Assembly: GCF_000520975.1 (NCBI RefSeq)
Contig: NZ_JACB01000049.1
Coordinates: forward strand, 1-64,000
From: Aquimarina megaterium XH134
GTDB taxonomy: Bacteria; Bacteroidota; Bacteroidia; Flavobacteriales; Flavobacteriaceae
Reading direction: 5' to 3'
Length of the DNA stretch: 64,000 nt
In this document: piece after piece, positions 35,647 through 44,513 of the stretch
Layout: every line of letters begins with the position of its first letter
Numbering within the stretch: the stretch's first letter is position 1
The notes under the pieces: model-generated
What the model saw: only the letters and a program-made list of their open reading frames with translations
Told to the model about the DNA's origin: nothing
Databases searched by the model: none
Position numbers and translations under genes: made by a program

Positions 35647-38277
35647 CTAAAATTGTTGTCCTATAATAAAATGGGTTTCCCATCCATTAGCCTGATTTGT
35701 TCCCGGAATAGGATCAAAACCATACCCAAAATCTATACCTAATAACCCAAATGCTGGCATAAAGATACGCAAACCTGCTCCAGTAGAACGACTTAATTGG
35801 AAAGGATTAAAACTTTTAAAGCTATCATAAGAAGCTCCACCTTCCAAAAATCCTAACACATATATCGATGCAGCGGGTTTTAGTGTTATAGGATAACGAA
35901 GCTCTAACGAATATTTATTATAAATTGTTGCCCCATCAGCATCAAAATCTTGATTATTAGTTCTACTTTGTGGTGTAATAGATTGATTTGGGTATCCTCT
36001 TAATGAAATAACTTCACGACCATCAAGACTTGTAGCCCCTAATCCATCTCCTCCTAGGAAAAAACGTTCAAAAGGAATATTACCTCTATTGCTATTATAT
36101 GCACCTAAAAAACCGTACTCTGCTTTTGTTTTTAGAACCAAAGGCTTTTTTCCAATATTTACTAAACTTGTGTACCAAGTACCATCAAATTTTAGCTTAT
36201 AGTATTCTAGCCACTTAAAACGCTCCTGATCGATTTCTCCAATCTCTGTGCCTATTTCAGCACTTCTTACAAGATCTCTCGAATTACTATTGTCTAGATT
36301 ACTTCTTTCTTCTTCTAAAGCATCTCTACGATCTTTTAAGTCACTGTAGTCTACGCCATCAAAAAGAGAGTAGGGTACAGAAAGTTTAGCAACAAGATTA
36401 AATTCTGATCCACCTGTTGGGAAAATAGGGTTTACTGTAGTGTTGTTTCTATTGATTCCTATAGTGTAGGATAAATCATTAGAAGATCCATTACCAAAAG
36501 TAAATAATCGAGTGTTATAGTTTTTAAGATTATAATGTCTTACACTAATAGCTTGAGATAATGTAAAGTAGTTATCTGGCCAATTTAATCTTTTAGCTAT
36601 ACCTATTGACCCACCAGTAATAAGAAATTTACTATCTCTGTCTACTCTACGTGTTCTGTTATTAAGCAAGAACTGGATCGTATGAGAAAATGAGGTAGAG
36701 AGTTGATATGGTCTTTTTCCTCCTAACCATGGTTCTACAAAAGAAAGACTATAGGTTTGAAAGAATCTACTAGCTTGGGCCCTTATTCTAAGCGTTTGCC
36801 CATCTCCCATGGGTAGAGGGCTATAAGATTCTTTGTTAAAAATGTTACGTATTGAGAAATTGCTAAAAGCTAATCCCAGAGTCCCTACAAAACCACCTCC
36901 GCCAAAACCTCCCTGAAGCTCAATTTGGCTGGATCCTTTTTCTACTACAGGGTAATTAATATCAATAGTTCCTGCCTGAGGATTTGCATTTTTAAATTGT
37001 GGTTCAAGTTGTTCTGGATCAAAAAATCCTAACTGACCCAATTCACGAACAGTTCGTACCACAAGATCTTTACTATAGCGTTGACCCGGTCTGGTTCTAA
37101 GTGTTCTGTAAATTACATGATCATTTGTTTTATCATTTCCGGTAACGGTAATGTGGTCAAAATAAGTCAGCTTTCCTTCACGAACTCTGATTTCAAAATC
37201 AAGAGTATCATTATATACTTTTGTTTCTACAGCATCAATAGAAGAAAATAAATATCCGTTATTTTGATATAAATTAGTAAGATCATCTGCATCGGGCTTA
37301 CTATTATCAGCAATTTGTTTTTCTAAAAGAACACCATTGTACACATCTCCTTTTTTGATAACAAGTTGTCGGGCTAATTCTCGGTCGGTATATACACTAT
37401 TACCTAGAAATGTGATATTACCAAAATAATATTTATTACCTTCTTCAAGATTAAGATTAAGCGATACGCTATTATCATCTTCTACAATCAAGCTGTCAGA
37501 GGTAATACGAGCGTCTCGATATCCTTTTTCTTTATATTTTGTAATAATATTATCTTTATCCTCCTCGTAATCTGCTCGGATATATTTTGATCGTTTCCAG
37601 AATCTTAAAAATTTCTTACGCTTGGTGTTTTTCATTGCTCTGCGCACCTTGGCATCAGAAAGTTGCTCGTTTCCTTCTATGTTGATTTTATCAACTTTAA
37701 CCCGATCTCCTTTGTCGATCAAAACTACCATGTTTACCTTGTTGCTTACAACGGTATCTTTAACAGGAATGGTGTTGATAACAACTTTAGTATTCAGAAA
37801 TCCGTCTTTTTTATACTTATTAGCAATAAAATTACGAGTTGTAGTTATTAGATTTTCTGTAACCTTTGCTCCTTTGGTTAATCCATTATCTTTAATTAAC
37901 TCTTCAGATTTACGCTTTTTAATTCCTTGAATACGGGCTTCGTTTAACTCAGGTACTTCTTGTATGTTAATTTCGAGATCAGCAACATCTCCTTCTACAT
38001 TACTAATGTAAAAGTTAATATCACTAAATAATTCGAGATCCCATAATTTCTTAATGACTTTACTTATTTTATCTCCAGGAAGAAAAATACGTTCTCCTTT
38101 TCTAAGGCCGGTAAAAGTAATTACTGTATTTTCATTGTAACTGGTAATCCCGGTAACTTTAATATCCCCAATAATATATTCTTTCCCGTTAGCACCAGGT
38201 AAATTTTGTGCAGAAAGTGATGTTGATATTAATAAGGCGAGTAACGTAAAATACGTAATAGGTAGTTTTTTTGTCAT
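35647..38277 (-). CDS. bamA: Outer-membrane protein assembly factor BamA
   Basis: 876 residues from the ATG at 38277 (MTKKLPITYFTLLALLISTS signal peptide); an open extension upstream overlaps uppS and is rejected. Five POTRA domains occupy roughly residues 30-440 (for example IIGDIKVTGITSYNENTVI and YFDHITVTGNDKTNDHVIYR), then the 16-stranded barrel with RFFLGGDGLGATSLDGREVISLRGY, a form of the conserved xRGF/Y loop. It inserts beta-barrel proteins in the outer membrane. Four bases separate it from uppS. Confidence 0.96.
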   Translation of the reverse strand: MTKKLPITYFTLLALLISTSLSAQNLPGANGKEYIIGDIKVTGITSYNENTVITFTGLRKGERIFLPGDKISKVIKKLWDLELFSDINFYISNVEGDVADLEINIQEVPELNEARIQGIKKRKSEELIKDNGLTKGAKVTENLITTTRNFIANKYKKDGFLNTKVVINTIPVKDTVVSNKVNMVVLIDKGDRVKVDKINIEGNEQLSDAKVRRAMKNTKRKKFLRFWKRSKYIRADYEEDKDNIITKYKEKGYRDARITSDSLIVEDDNSVSLNLNLEEGNKYYFGNITFLGNSVYTDRELARQLVIKKGDVYNGVLLEKQIADNSKPDADDLTNLYQNNGYLFSSIDAVETKVYNDTLDFEIRVREGKLTYFDHITVTGNDKTNDHVIYRTLRTRPGQRYSKDLVVRTVRELGQLGFFDPEQLEPQFKNANPQAGTIDINYPVVEKGSSQIELQGGFGGGGFVGTLGLAFSNFSIRNIFNKESYSPLPMGDGQTLRIRAQASRFFQTYSLSFVEPWLGGKRPYQLSTSFSHTIQFLLNNRTRRVDRDSKFLITGGSIGIAKRLNWPDNYFTLSQAISVRHYNLKNYNTRLFTFGNGSSNDLSYTIGINRNNTTVNPIFPTGGSEFNLVAKLSVPYSLFDGVDYSDLKDRRDALEEERSNLDNSNSRDLVRSAEIGTEIGEIDQERFKWLEYYKLKFDGTWYTSLVNIGKKPLVLKTKAEYGFLGAYNSNRGNIPFERFFLGGDGLGATSLDGREVISLRGYPNQSITPQSRTNNQDFDADGATIYNKYSLELRYPITLKPAASIYVLGFLEGGASYDSFKSFNPFQLSRSTGAGLRIFMPAFGLLGIDFGYGFDPIPGTNQANGWETHFIIGQQF

Positions 38278-38281
38278 TTCT

Positions 38282-39019
38282 TTAACTGAGCTGCTCACTA
38301 GTTTTTCCAAATCTTCTTTCTCTTTTTTGATAATTGTATATGGCCTCAAATAAATCGGCTTTTTTAAAGTCCGGCCATAAAATTTCTGTAAAATATAATT
38401 CTGCATACGCAATTTGCCATAATAAAAAATTACTGATACGTTGTTCCCCACTGGTACGTATCAATAAGTCTACATCGGGCAGGTCTTTTGTATACAAATG
38501 CTCATTAATGACTGATTCATTTATAAGATGTGGCGAAATTACACCATTTTTAACTTTAATACTTATTTCTTTGATAGTTTTTATAAGCTCTTCTCTGCTT
38601 CCATAGCTTAGCGCTAGAGTAAGTGTCATATGTGTATTGGATTTGGTCTTTTCGATAACTTCTAAAAGTTCTACTCTTGCTTTTTCGGGAAGCGACTGCA
38701 AGTTTCCAATAGCATTAAGTTTAATATTATTATCCTGAAGTGTTTTGATTTCCTTTTTTAAGGAATTCACCAAAAGTTTCATTAAGGTGTCTACTTCAAG
38801 TTTTGGTCTGTTCCAGTTTTCTGTAGAGAAAGCATATAATGTAAGATATTTAACGCCTATTTCGGCACTGCTTTCTACAGCTTCTTTAACAGCTTTAGTT
38901 CCGTTTTCGTGACCAACGGCTCTAAATAGACCTTTCTTTTTGGCCCATCGCCCATTACCATCCATAATAATGGCAACGTGCTGTGGGATATTAGAGTTTA
39001 ATTGTTTTTTATCAATCAT
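38282..39019 (-). CDS. uppS: Isoprenyl transferase (undecaprenyl diphosphate synthase)
   Basis: 245 residues from the ATG at 39019 (MIDKKQLNSN), two bases after the DUF6089 stop; an ATG at 39040 would overlap that gene. Makes the C55 lipid carrier for peptidoglycan and other glycans. HVAIIMDGNGRWAKKKG contains catalytic Asp20; YLTLYAFSTENWNRP and the C-terminal ISNFLLWQIAYAELYFTEILWPDF are family signatures. Confidence 0.96.
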   Translation of the reverse strand: MIDKKQLNSNIPQHVAIIMDGNGRWAKKKGLFRAVGHENGTKAVKEAVESSAEIGVKYLTLYAFSTENWNRPKLEVDTLMKLLVNSLKKEIKTLQDNNIKLNAIGNLQSLPEKARVELLEVIEKTKSNTHMTLTLALSYGSREELIKTIKEISIKVKNGVISPHLINESVINEHLYTKDLPDVDLLIRTSGEQRISNFLLWQIAYAELYFTEILWPDFKKADLFEAIYNYQKRERRFGKTSEQLS

Positions 39020-39021
39020 TT

Positions 39022-39699
39022 TTAGAAAGCACAAAAACATGGTATTCTACCCCAGGTATACGATATTGTTATACCTGTAAATACATACCAGTCATTGTTA
39101 TTTAAATTACCAAATCCTGTTCCATATCTATCATCAGGATTACTGCCGTCAAGGTTATCAGTAAATGTGTATCTGGCACCTATTTCTGCACCAAAAACAA
39201 AATTTCTACCTAATGTTTTTTTAATCCCTAAAACCATAGGGATCGCGAAACTCCATTTATCTGCATATGCGTCGATTTGATTATTCGCATCTACAGCTAA
39301 TGCACCATAATTAAATGTCGTAATTCCTGTATATAGATAAGGGGTAAATTGGGATTCGCCGTCGTAAAGATACCAATCCCAGAAATTAAATTCCATTCCT
39401 AGCGATATTTCTTTTACAGAATTGCTAAAACTTAGTCCTCTTTGTTTTCTTCTATCATCTCCTTTATCGTCATTAGCATTGAGTTTGGCATATAAAAATG
39501 AAGCTCTAAAAGCATGTCGTTTACTTCGATTCCATTTTCCGATAGCTCCAAAAGCGACATTATTAGGTAAAATATAGTATGTAGATCCTACATCTCCTAT
39601 ATAGTTAGCTCCTCCAGCCATCAAACCTACTTCGTAAGTTTGTGATGCGATTGGTTGTACAAAAAATACAACAATTATAAGTGATGCTAAGTATCTCAT
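39022..39699 (-). CDS. DUF6089 family outer-membrane protein
   Basis: 225 residues: signal peptide (ending PIASQ), then an eight-strand-like beta barrel with alternating aromatic strands (TYEVGLMAGGANYIGDVGS, FGAEIGARYTFTDNLDGS). The family is known by its fixed place before uppS and bamA in Bacteroidota. Function unknown, probably envelope biogenesis. First gene of a unit driven by the promoter at 39717-39745. Confidence 0.9.
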   Translation of the reverse strand: MRYLASLIIVVFFVQPIASQTYEVGLMAGGANYIGDVGSTYYILPNNVAFGAIGKWNRSKRHAFRASFLYAKLNANDDKGDDRRKQRGLSFSNSVKEISLGMEFNFWDWYLYDGESQFTPYLYTGITTFNYGALAVDANNQIDAYADKWSFAIPMVLGIKKTLGRNFVFGAEIGARYTFTDNLDGSNPDDRYGTGFGNLNNNDWYVFTGITISYTWGRIPCFCAF

Positions 39700-39716
39700 A
39701 GATTTTCAAAAGTTTG

Positions 39717-39745
39717 CAAATATAACAATTAAGTTTAGTACACAA
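39717..39745 (-). promoter_or_regulatory. Candidate promoter for the DUF6089-uppS-bamA-ompH-ompH unit
   Basis: On the minus strand TTG (39743-39745) and TATATTTG (39717-39724) are 18 bases apart, a good Bacteroidota match, with the start codon 17 bases downstream. It shows that the envelope operon can be transcribed separately from nadK. Confidence 0.6.
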
Positions 39746-39798
39746 GAATTTGAGTAAAATAGTATGAATAAAAAACACTTTTTAGCACATTTTATTGT

Positions 39799-40683
39799 TC
39801 AATTGCGTTTATCTTCCCCCCAAAGCATCTTTTTACGCAATGTTTTTAGAAAGCTTTCGTCTTGCAGAACTACCATATTAATTTTGAATGGAGCTTTTTT
39901 GATAACTACTGTGGCTTCATTTGGTAGTGTGTGTATTCTTGAGTCTAAAGAAATTAAGTAGGTATCTTCTCTTCCCGAAACCTGTAATTTAATTTCTTGA
40001 TTATCTGGTATAACAAGGGGTCTTACATTAAGATTATGAGGAGCGATAGGAGTTAGTACCATGCTTTCTGCGTCAGGCATCATTACTGGGCCGCCACAAC
40101 TTAATGAGTATCCTGTAGAGCCGGTAGGAGTAGAAACAATTAGGCCATCTGCCCAATATGAAGTAAGAAATTCATTATTAAGAGTGGTGTGAACAGTAAT
40201 CATAGAAGTTGTATTTCTTCGACTTACTGCAATCTCATTCATTGCAAAGTTTAATACTCCAAATTCTTCTGTTGCAGGTAAAGTTTCTACCGTTACGAGG
40301 CTTCTTGAAGAAATATAAAACTTTTTGTCAAGGATGAGCGCTATAGTGTCCTTAATTTCTTCTTTTTGAATGGTTGCTAAAAAGCCTAATCTTCCGGTAT
40401 TGATCCCTGCAATTGGGATCCCTAAATCTCGAACATAGGTGATCGTTTTGAGAATAGTACCGTCTCCTCCAATACTAAAAAAAAGATCATACGATGTGTC
40501 CAGTTCTTCAAAAGTGCTAAAATGAGAATATGTTTTATCTATTTCATCATGAAGATTTATTAATTCAAGAAAATTTTTCTCAATTACAACTTCTACACCA
40601 TTTTTGTCAAGAGTCTCTAATAACTGTTGAATATAGATTCCCGAATTTTTATGATAGAACTGCCCGTATATACCGATCTTCAT
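39799..40683 (-). CDS. nadK: NAD kinase
   Basis: 294 residues. Phosphorylates NAD to NADP with ATP. The motif SIGGDGTILKT and the diglycine/serine block WADGLIVSTPTGSTGYSLSCGG are complete. It lies 46 bases after the CBS-domain gene on the same strand and 100 bases before DUF6089. The nadK-uppS-bamA neighbourhood is conserved in the phylum. Confidence 0.96.
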   Translation of the reverse strand: MKIGIYGQFYHKNSGIYIQQLLETLDKNGVEVVIEKNFLELINLHDEIDKTYSHFSTFEELDTSYDLFFSIGGDGTILKTITYVRDLGIPIAGINTGRLGFLATIQKEEIKDTIALILDKKFYISSRSLVTVETLPATEEFGVLNFAMNEIAVSRRNTTSMITVHTTLNNEFLTSYWADGLIVSTPTGSTGYSLSCGGPVMMPDAESMVLTPIAPHNLNVRPLVIPDNQEIKLQVSGREDTYLISLDSRIHTLPNEATVVIKKAPFKINMVVLQDESFLKTLRKKMLWGEDKRN

Positions 40684-40729
40684 TATGATTTGATTTGTGT
40701 TATTAGTATTATAGATTAGGTAAACTGTC

Positions 40730-41386
40730 CTATATATTAAGGTATTTTGCTAAATATTGAGATCTTTCTTTAAGATTTGTTAAAAATGTATCTTCCTGAT
40801 GTCTTGAAACGATGTTATAGCTATATCTTCTAAATGTTTGTACAATATTATTAATATCACTATCACTAATCTTTAATGTTATTTGGGCGACATCATTTTT
40901 CATATTTGATATAAATAAACCTAATACTTTGGCATTATTTGATTCTACAATTTGTGAAATTTCACTAAAAGAATAATCCAGAACTCCTTTTTCTACTATT
41001 AAAATATTACCAGGTTCACTAAGAAACGGAGTTTCGTTAAAAAGGTTCATGATATCACCAAGTTCAAAAAAGCCTAAATAACTATTATCATCATCAAGTA
41101 CAGGCATAATGTTAGAGTTACTCTGTGCAAAAGCTTCTAGAATATCCAACCAGTTATCACCTTTTCTTACATAAAACCCTTCGAGGGCATATTGATATGC
41201 ATCCAAAGTTTTGTCAGTTTCAAAACATCGGATATCTGCTTCAGAAATGCATCCTAAATATATATTCTGTTTTATTACAGGAAAATGGGTATAGGTAAGT
41301 TCATTAAATAGTAGTTGTGCCTCTGTTACTTTGACAGTCACATCAAGAGGTTCTATTTCATTAACTATGTACAAATTCGTTTTCAT
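40730..41386 (-). CDS. CBS-domain protein
   Basis: 218 residues. A CBS pair occupies about residues 12-130 (VTEAQLLFNELTYTHFPVI, then ILEAFAQSNSNIMPVLDDDN), followed by a small alpha/beta domain with a VEKGVLDYSFSEISQIVESN strand-helix unit that resembles ACT. CBS domains commonly bind adenosyl ligands. Its position before nadK is a conserved pairing in Flavobacteriia, which suggests adenylate or NAD sensing, but this is inference. Confidence 0.87.
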   Translation of the reverse strand: MKTNLYIVNEIEPLDVTVKVTEAQLLFNELTYTHFPVIKQNIYLGCISEADIRCFETDKTLDAYQYALEGFYVRKGDNWLDILEAFAQSNSNIMPVLDDDNSYLGFFELGDIMNLFNETPFLSEPGNILIVEKGVLDYSFSEISQIVESNNAKVLGLFISNMKNDVAQITLKISDSDINNIVQTFRRYSYNIVSRHQEDTFLTNLKERSQYLAKYLNI

Positions 41387-41486
41387 AACTTTTAGGGGCT
41401 ATATTATGCAAAATAATCAAAAAATATACAATCAAGGCGTTCTCAACTTTGTATTTTTGCTTTTTTAGTAAAAGACATCAAAAACC

Positions 41487-42200
41487 ATGACAAAGTTAAG
41501 TGTTAACGTTAATAAAATTGCAACTTTACGTAATTCAAGAGGGGGGAATACTCCTAATTTAATACAAGTAGCCACCGATATTCAGCATTTTGGAGGAGAA
41601 GGAATTACAATACACCCAAGACCAGATGAAAGGCATATACGATATCAAGATGCATATGATTTAAAGCCAATTGTACATACAGAGTATAATATAGAGGGAA
41701 ATCCTATTCCTAAGTTTATAGAGTTGGTATTAGCTGTTAAGCCAACACAGGTTACTTTGGTGCCTGATGCAGAGGATGCTATAACGAGTAATGCAGGTTG
41801 GAATACAAAAAAACATGAAAGTTTTTTGAAAGAAGTGATATCAGAGTTTAAGCGTAATGATATTAGAACCTCAATATTTGTAGATCCCGTTTCTGAGATG
41901 ATAGAAGGTGCTGTAAGTACAGGGGCAGATAGAATTGAATTGTATACCGAAGAATTTGCTTCAGAATACGCAAAAGGAAATTTGAAAGCAATACAGCCTT
42001 ATTCGGATTGTGCTCAACAGGCAATTGACCTTGGGATCGGAGTAAATGCAGGTCATGATCTCTCTTTGGATAATATTAAGTTTTTCAAAGAAAATATCCC
42101 TGGTCTTCTCGAGGTTTCTATTGGGCATGCTTTGATAAGCGAATCGATATATCTGGGGTTAGAGAATGTAGTTAATATGTATTTACATCGACTAAAATAA
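41487..42200 (+). CDS. pdxJ: Pyridoxine 5'-phosphate synthase
   Basis: 237 residues, TIM-barrel enzyme that condenses deoxyxylulose phosphate with aminoacetone phosphate to pyridoxine phosphate. Signatures: LSVNVNKIATLRNSRGGNTP, ITIHPRPDERHIRYQDAYDL, GVNAGHDLSLDN and EVSIGHALISESIYLGLE. It is divergent from the CBS gene by 100 bases; TATTTTTG at 41452-41459 is its likely -7 box. Ten bases separate it from the hydrolase. Confidence 0.96.
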   Translation: MTKLSVNVNKIATLRNSRGGNTPNLIQVATDIQHFGGEGITIHPRPDERHIRYQDAYDLKPIVHTEYNIEGNPIPKFIELVLAVKPTQVTLVPDAEDAITSNAGWNTKKHESFLKEVISEFKRNDIRTSIFVDPVSEMIEGAVSTGADRIELYTEEFASEYAKGNLKAIQPYSDCAQQAIDLGIGVNAGHDLSLDNIKFFKENIPGLLEVSIGHALISESIYLGLENVVNMYLHRLK

Positions 42201-42210
42201 AACTGTAGAT

Positions 42211-42978
42211 ATGAAGTTACATGCAAACGTTTTTGGCGAAGGGCAACCTTTTATAATTCTTCATGGGTTTTTAGGAATGGGAGATAACTGGAAGACACTT
42301 GGGAAGAAAATCTCTGAACAAGGATTTCAGGTTCATTTGGTAGATCAACGAAATCATGGTAGAAGCCCTCATAGCGATGAGTTTAGTTATGATATACTTG
42401 CAGATGATTTAGCGACGTATTGCGAAGAGTACCATTTGCAGAACTGTAATATTTTGGGACACTCTATGGGAGGGAAGACAGTAATGCTTTTTGCTTCAAA
42501 ATATTCTGATTTGATTGATCGTTTGATTGTAGCCGATATAGGACCAAAATATTATCCATTACATCACCAGGATATTTTAGACGGGTTAAGTGCTTTGGAT
42601 TTTGAAATTTTAAAATCCAGAGGAGAGGTGGATCATGAGTTAAGTATGTATGTGCCTGATACAGGTGTAAGAATGTTTCTTCTTAAAAATCTGTACTGGA
42701 AAGATAAGGGAGTTCTCGGATTGCGAATGAATTTGGAGGCCTTGATGAAAAATGCTCACGAAATAGGAGTAGAACTACCAGAAAAATATAGTTATTCTGG
42801 ACATACTCTCTTTCTAAAAGGAGAACGATCTAATTATATTTTGGATGAAGATGAACCCAGAATAAAAAAACAATTCCCTAATTCAATAATCGCAGAAATT
42901 TCAAACGCGGGTCATTGGTTGCATGCCGAAAACCCGGCGAATTTTTTGGAAGAAGTGTTAGAATTCGTCAAAAAATAA
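42211..42978 (+). CDS. Alpha/beta-fold hydrolase (YbfF-like esterase)
   Basis: 255 residues. Oxyanion loop ILHGFLGMGDNWKTLG, nucleophile Ser85 in ILGHSMGGKTVML, and terminal histidine in EISNAGHWLHAENP give a complete triad. VDQRNHGRSPHS is typical of YbfF-type esterases. Cytoplasmic. Substrate unknown. Ten bases after pdxJ, presumably the same operon. Confidence 0.92.
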   Translation: MKLHANVFGEGQPFIILHGFLGMGDNWKTLGKKISEQGFQVHLVDQRNHGRSPHSDEFSYDILADDLATYCEEYHLQNCNILGHSMGGKTVMLFASKYSDLIDRLIVADIGPKYYPLHHQDILDGLSALDFEILKSRGEVDHELSMYVPDTGVRMFLLKNLYWKDKGVLGLRMNLEALMKNAHEIGVELPEKYSYSGHTLFLKGERSNYILDEDEPRIKKQFPNSIIAEISNAGHWLHAENPANFLEEVLEFVKK

Positions 42979-43260
42979 AGAAAAAATGCTATGTATGCAT
43001 AATATTTTGATGATTTCGTTGGATAATTGGTATTTTCTATTAAATTTGGAAAATCAAATTTTAATATAGAACTTATCTAAACTTTTTGTTTACCTACGAA
43101 TTTTACATTTTGGCCTCTAAATTCTTGTGTCTTTACCATAATATGGCGTGGTGATGCCTTCATGAAACCTTTTATTCTAGATTAACTGCCAAAATTTTTT
43201 ACTCACAAACAAAAAAGTAGACAAGTTCATTCTAACATAACAAACAATACTAAATTAATT

Positions 43261-44508
43261 ATGAGAAAACTTTTATTATTTATTCTGTTCGTCTCGGTAA
43301 CTTTGGTTACGTATGCAGGCGGATATAGAGTTAGTGTGCAAGGACAAAGAGCTGTTGCCATGGGGCATACTGGAGTAGCGGTGGTGAATAGTGCTGAGTT
43401 GGTATTCTTTAACCCTGCGGGTCTTGTGTACTTAGAAAATAAATTAAACGTAAGTGTTGGTGTAAGTGGGATTTTTACAGATGTAATATATCAAAATCGA
43501 GAATTAGGTACTTCTTCAGAAACAGATAGTTCTGTGGGAACTCCTCTTAATTTATATGGCTCTTATAAAGTAAATGACTGGATGTCTATTGGTTTAGGAG
43601 TATATACTCCTTTTGGTAGTGAAGTAGAGTGGCCAACAAACTGGGCTGGTTCTCATTTGGTAAATAATATTGAATTGGCAGCAATTTATATACAGCCAGT
43701 GGTGTCGTTTAAGATTTCTGATCAATTTAGTATCGGGGGAGGACCTATTTATGTTACCGGCTCTGTGAATTTTAATCGTAATGCTAGTAGAACAACAACC
43801 GATCTAGAAGGTAACCGTTCTAATATTACGGTCGACGATTCTGGAGTTACCAATTGGGGATGGAGTATAGGTGCAATGTTTAATCCTACCGAAGATTTGC
43901 ATATAGGATTTAGTTATCGTAGTGAGATTATTATGGAAGTTGAAGGAGGAGAAGCTACGTTTTCGAATTTTCCAAATTCTCCTGCAACACCTGCTAATGG
44001 AACTACGACTTTTAATGCAGAGTTACCGTTGCCAGCAGAACTTACTCTAGGGCTTTCATACGAATATAAGAAATGGGTATTTGCATTTGATTATAATAGA
44101 CAATTCTGGGATGTATATAAGTCGCTGGATCTTACCTTTGGTAATGGCTCTAGTTCGGTGAACCCTCGTAATTATAAGAATTCTTCGGTATACCGACTTG
44201 GATTGCAGTATCAGGCAACAGATAAAATCACTCTAAGAGCTGGATATTACCGTGATGAAACTCCGGTGCAACCAGGTTATTTTGCTCCAGAAACTCCTCG
44301 TAACGACTCTGATGGATTTACTGGTGGTTTAAGTTTTGCCGTAACACCTAAGCTAGCTATTGATGCTTCGTTCTTTTACTTGAGATTTGAAGAGGTAGAT
44401 GCTTCTTATGATTTTGGTACAAACTCGACTGGCGGTAGAGAATCTTTTGGAGGAACATATAAATCCAGCGCATTTGCTCCTGGACTTGGTTTAACTTATA
44501 AAATGTAA
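43261..44508 (+). CDS. OmpP1/FadL family outer-membrane transporter
   Basis: 415 residues with signal peptide (ending VTYAGG). FadL features: GYRVSVQGQRAVAMGHTGVA with the N-terminal hatch and NPAGLVYL, then long alternating beta strands ending in an aromatic pattern. It transports hydrophobic compounds across the outer membrane. The next gene, an SGNH-fold lipoprotein, starts 5 bases later, so the two likely act together, for example uptake plus ester hydrolysis. The 280 bases upstream hold no gene. Confidence 0.93.
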   Translation: MRKLLLFILFVSVTLVTYAGGYRVSVQGQRAVAMGHTGVAVVNSAELVFFNPAGLVYLENKLNVSVGVSGIFTDVIYQNRELGTSSETDSSVGTPLNLYGSYKVNDWMSIGLGVYTPFGSEVEWPTNWAGSHLVNNIELAAIYIQPVVSFKISDQFSIGGGPIYVTGSVNFNRNASRTTTDLEGNRSNITVDDSGVTNWGWSIGAMFNPTEDLHIGFSYRSEIIMEVEGGEATFSNFPNSPATPANGTTTFNAELPLPAELTLGLSYEYKKWVFAFDYNRQFWDVYKSLDLTFGNGSSSVNPRNYKNSSVYRLGLQYQATDKITLRAGYYRDETPVQPGYFAPETPRNDSDGFTGGLSFAVTPKLAIDASFFYLRFEEVDASYDFGTNSTGGRESFGGTYKSSAFAPGLGLTYKM

Positions 44509-44513
44509 TAAAG

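Noticed and set aside
35612..35683. Longer N-terminus of the proximal OmpH protein
   Set aside because: It overlaps the end of bamA and places extra residues before the signal peptide that begins at 35611.
38278..38451. Longer N-terminus of BamA
   Set aside because: It lies inside uppS on the same strand and precedes a proper signal peptide at 38277.
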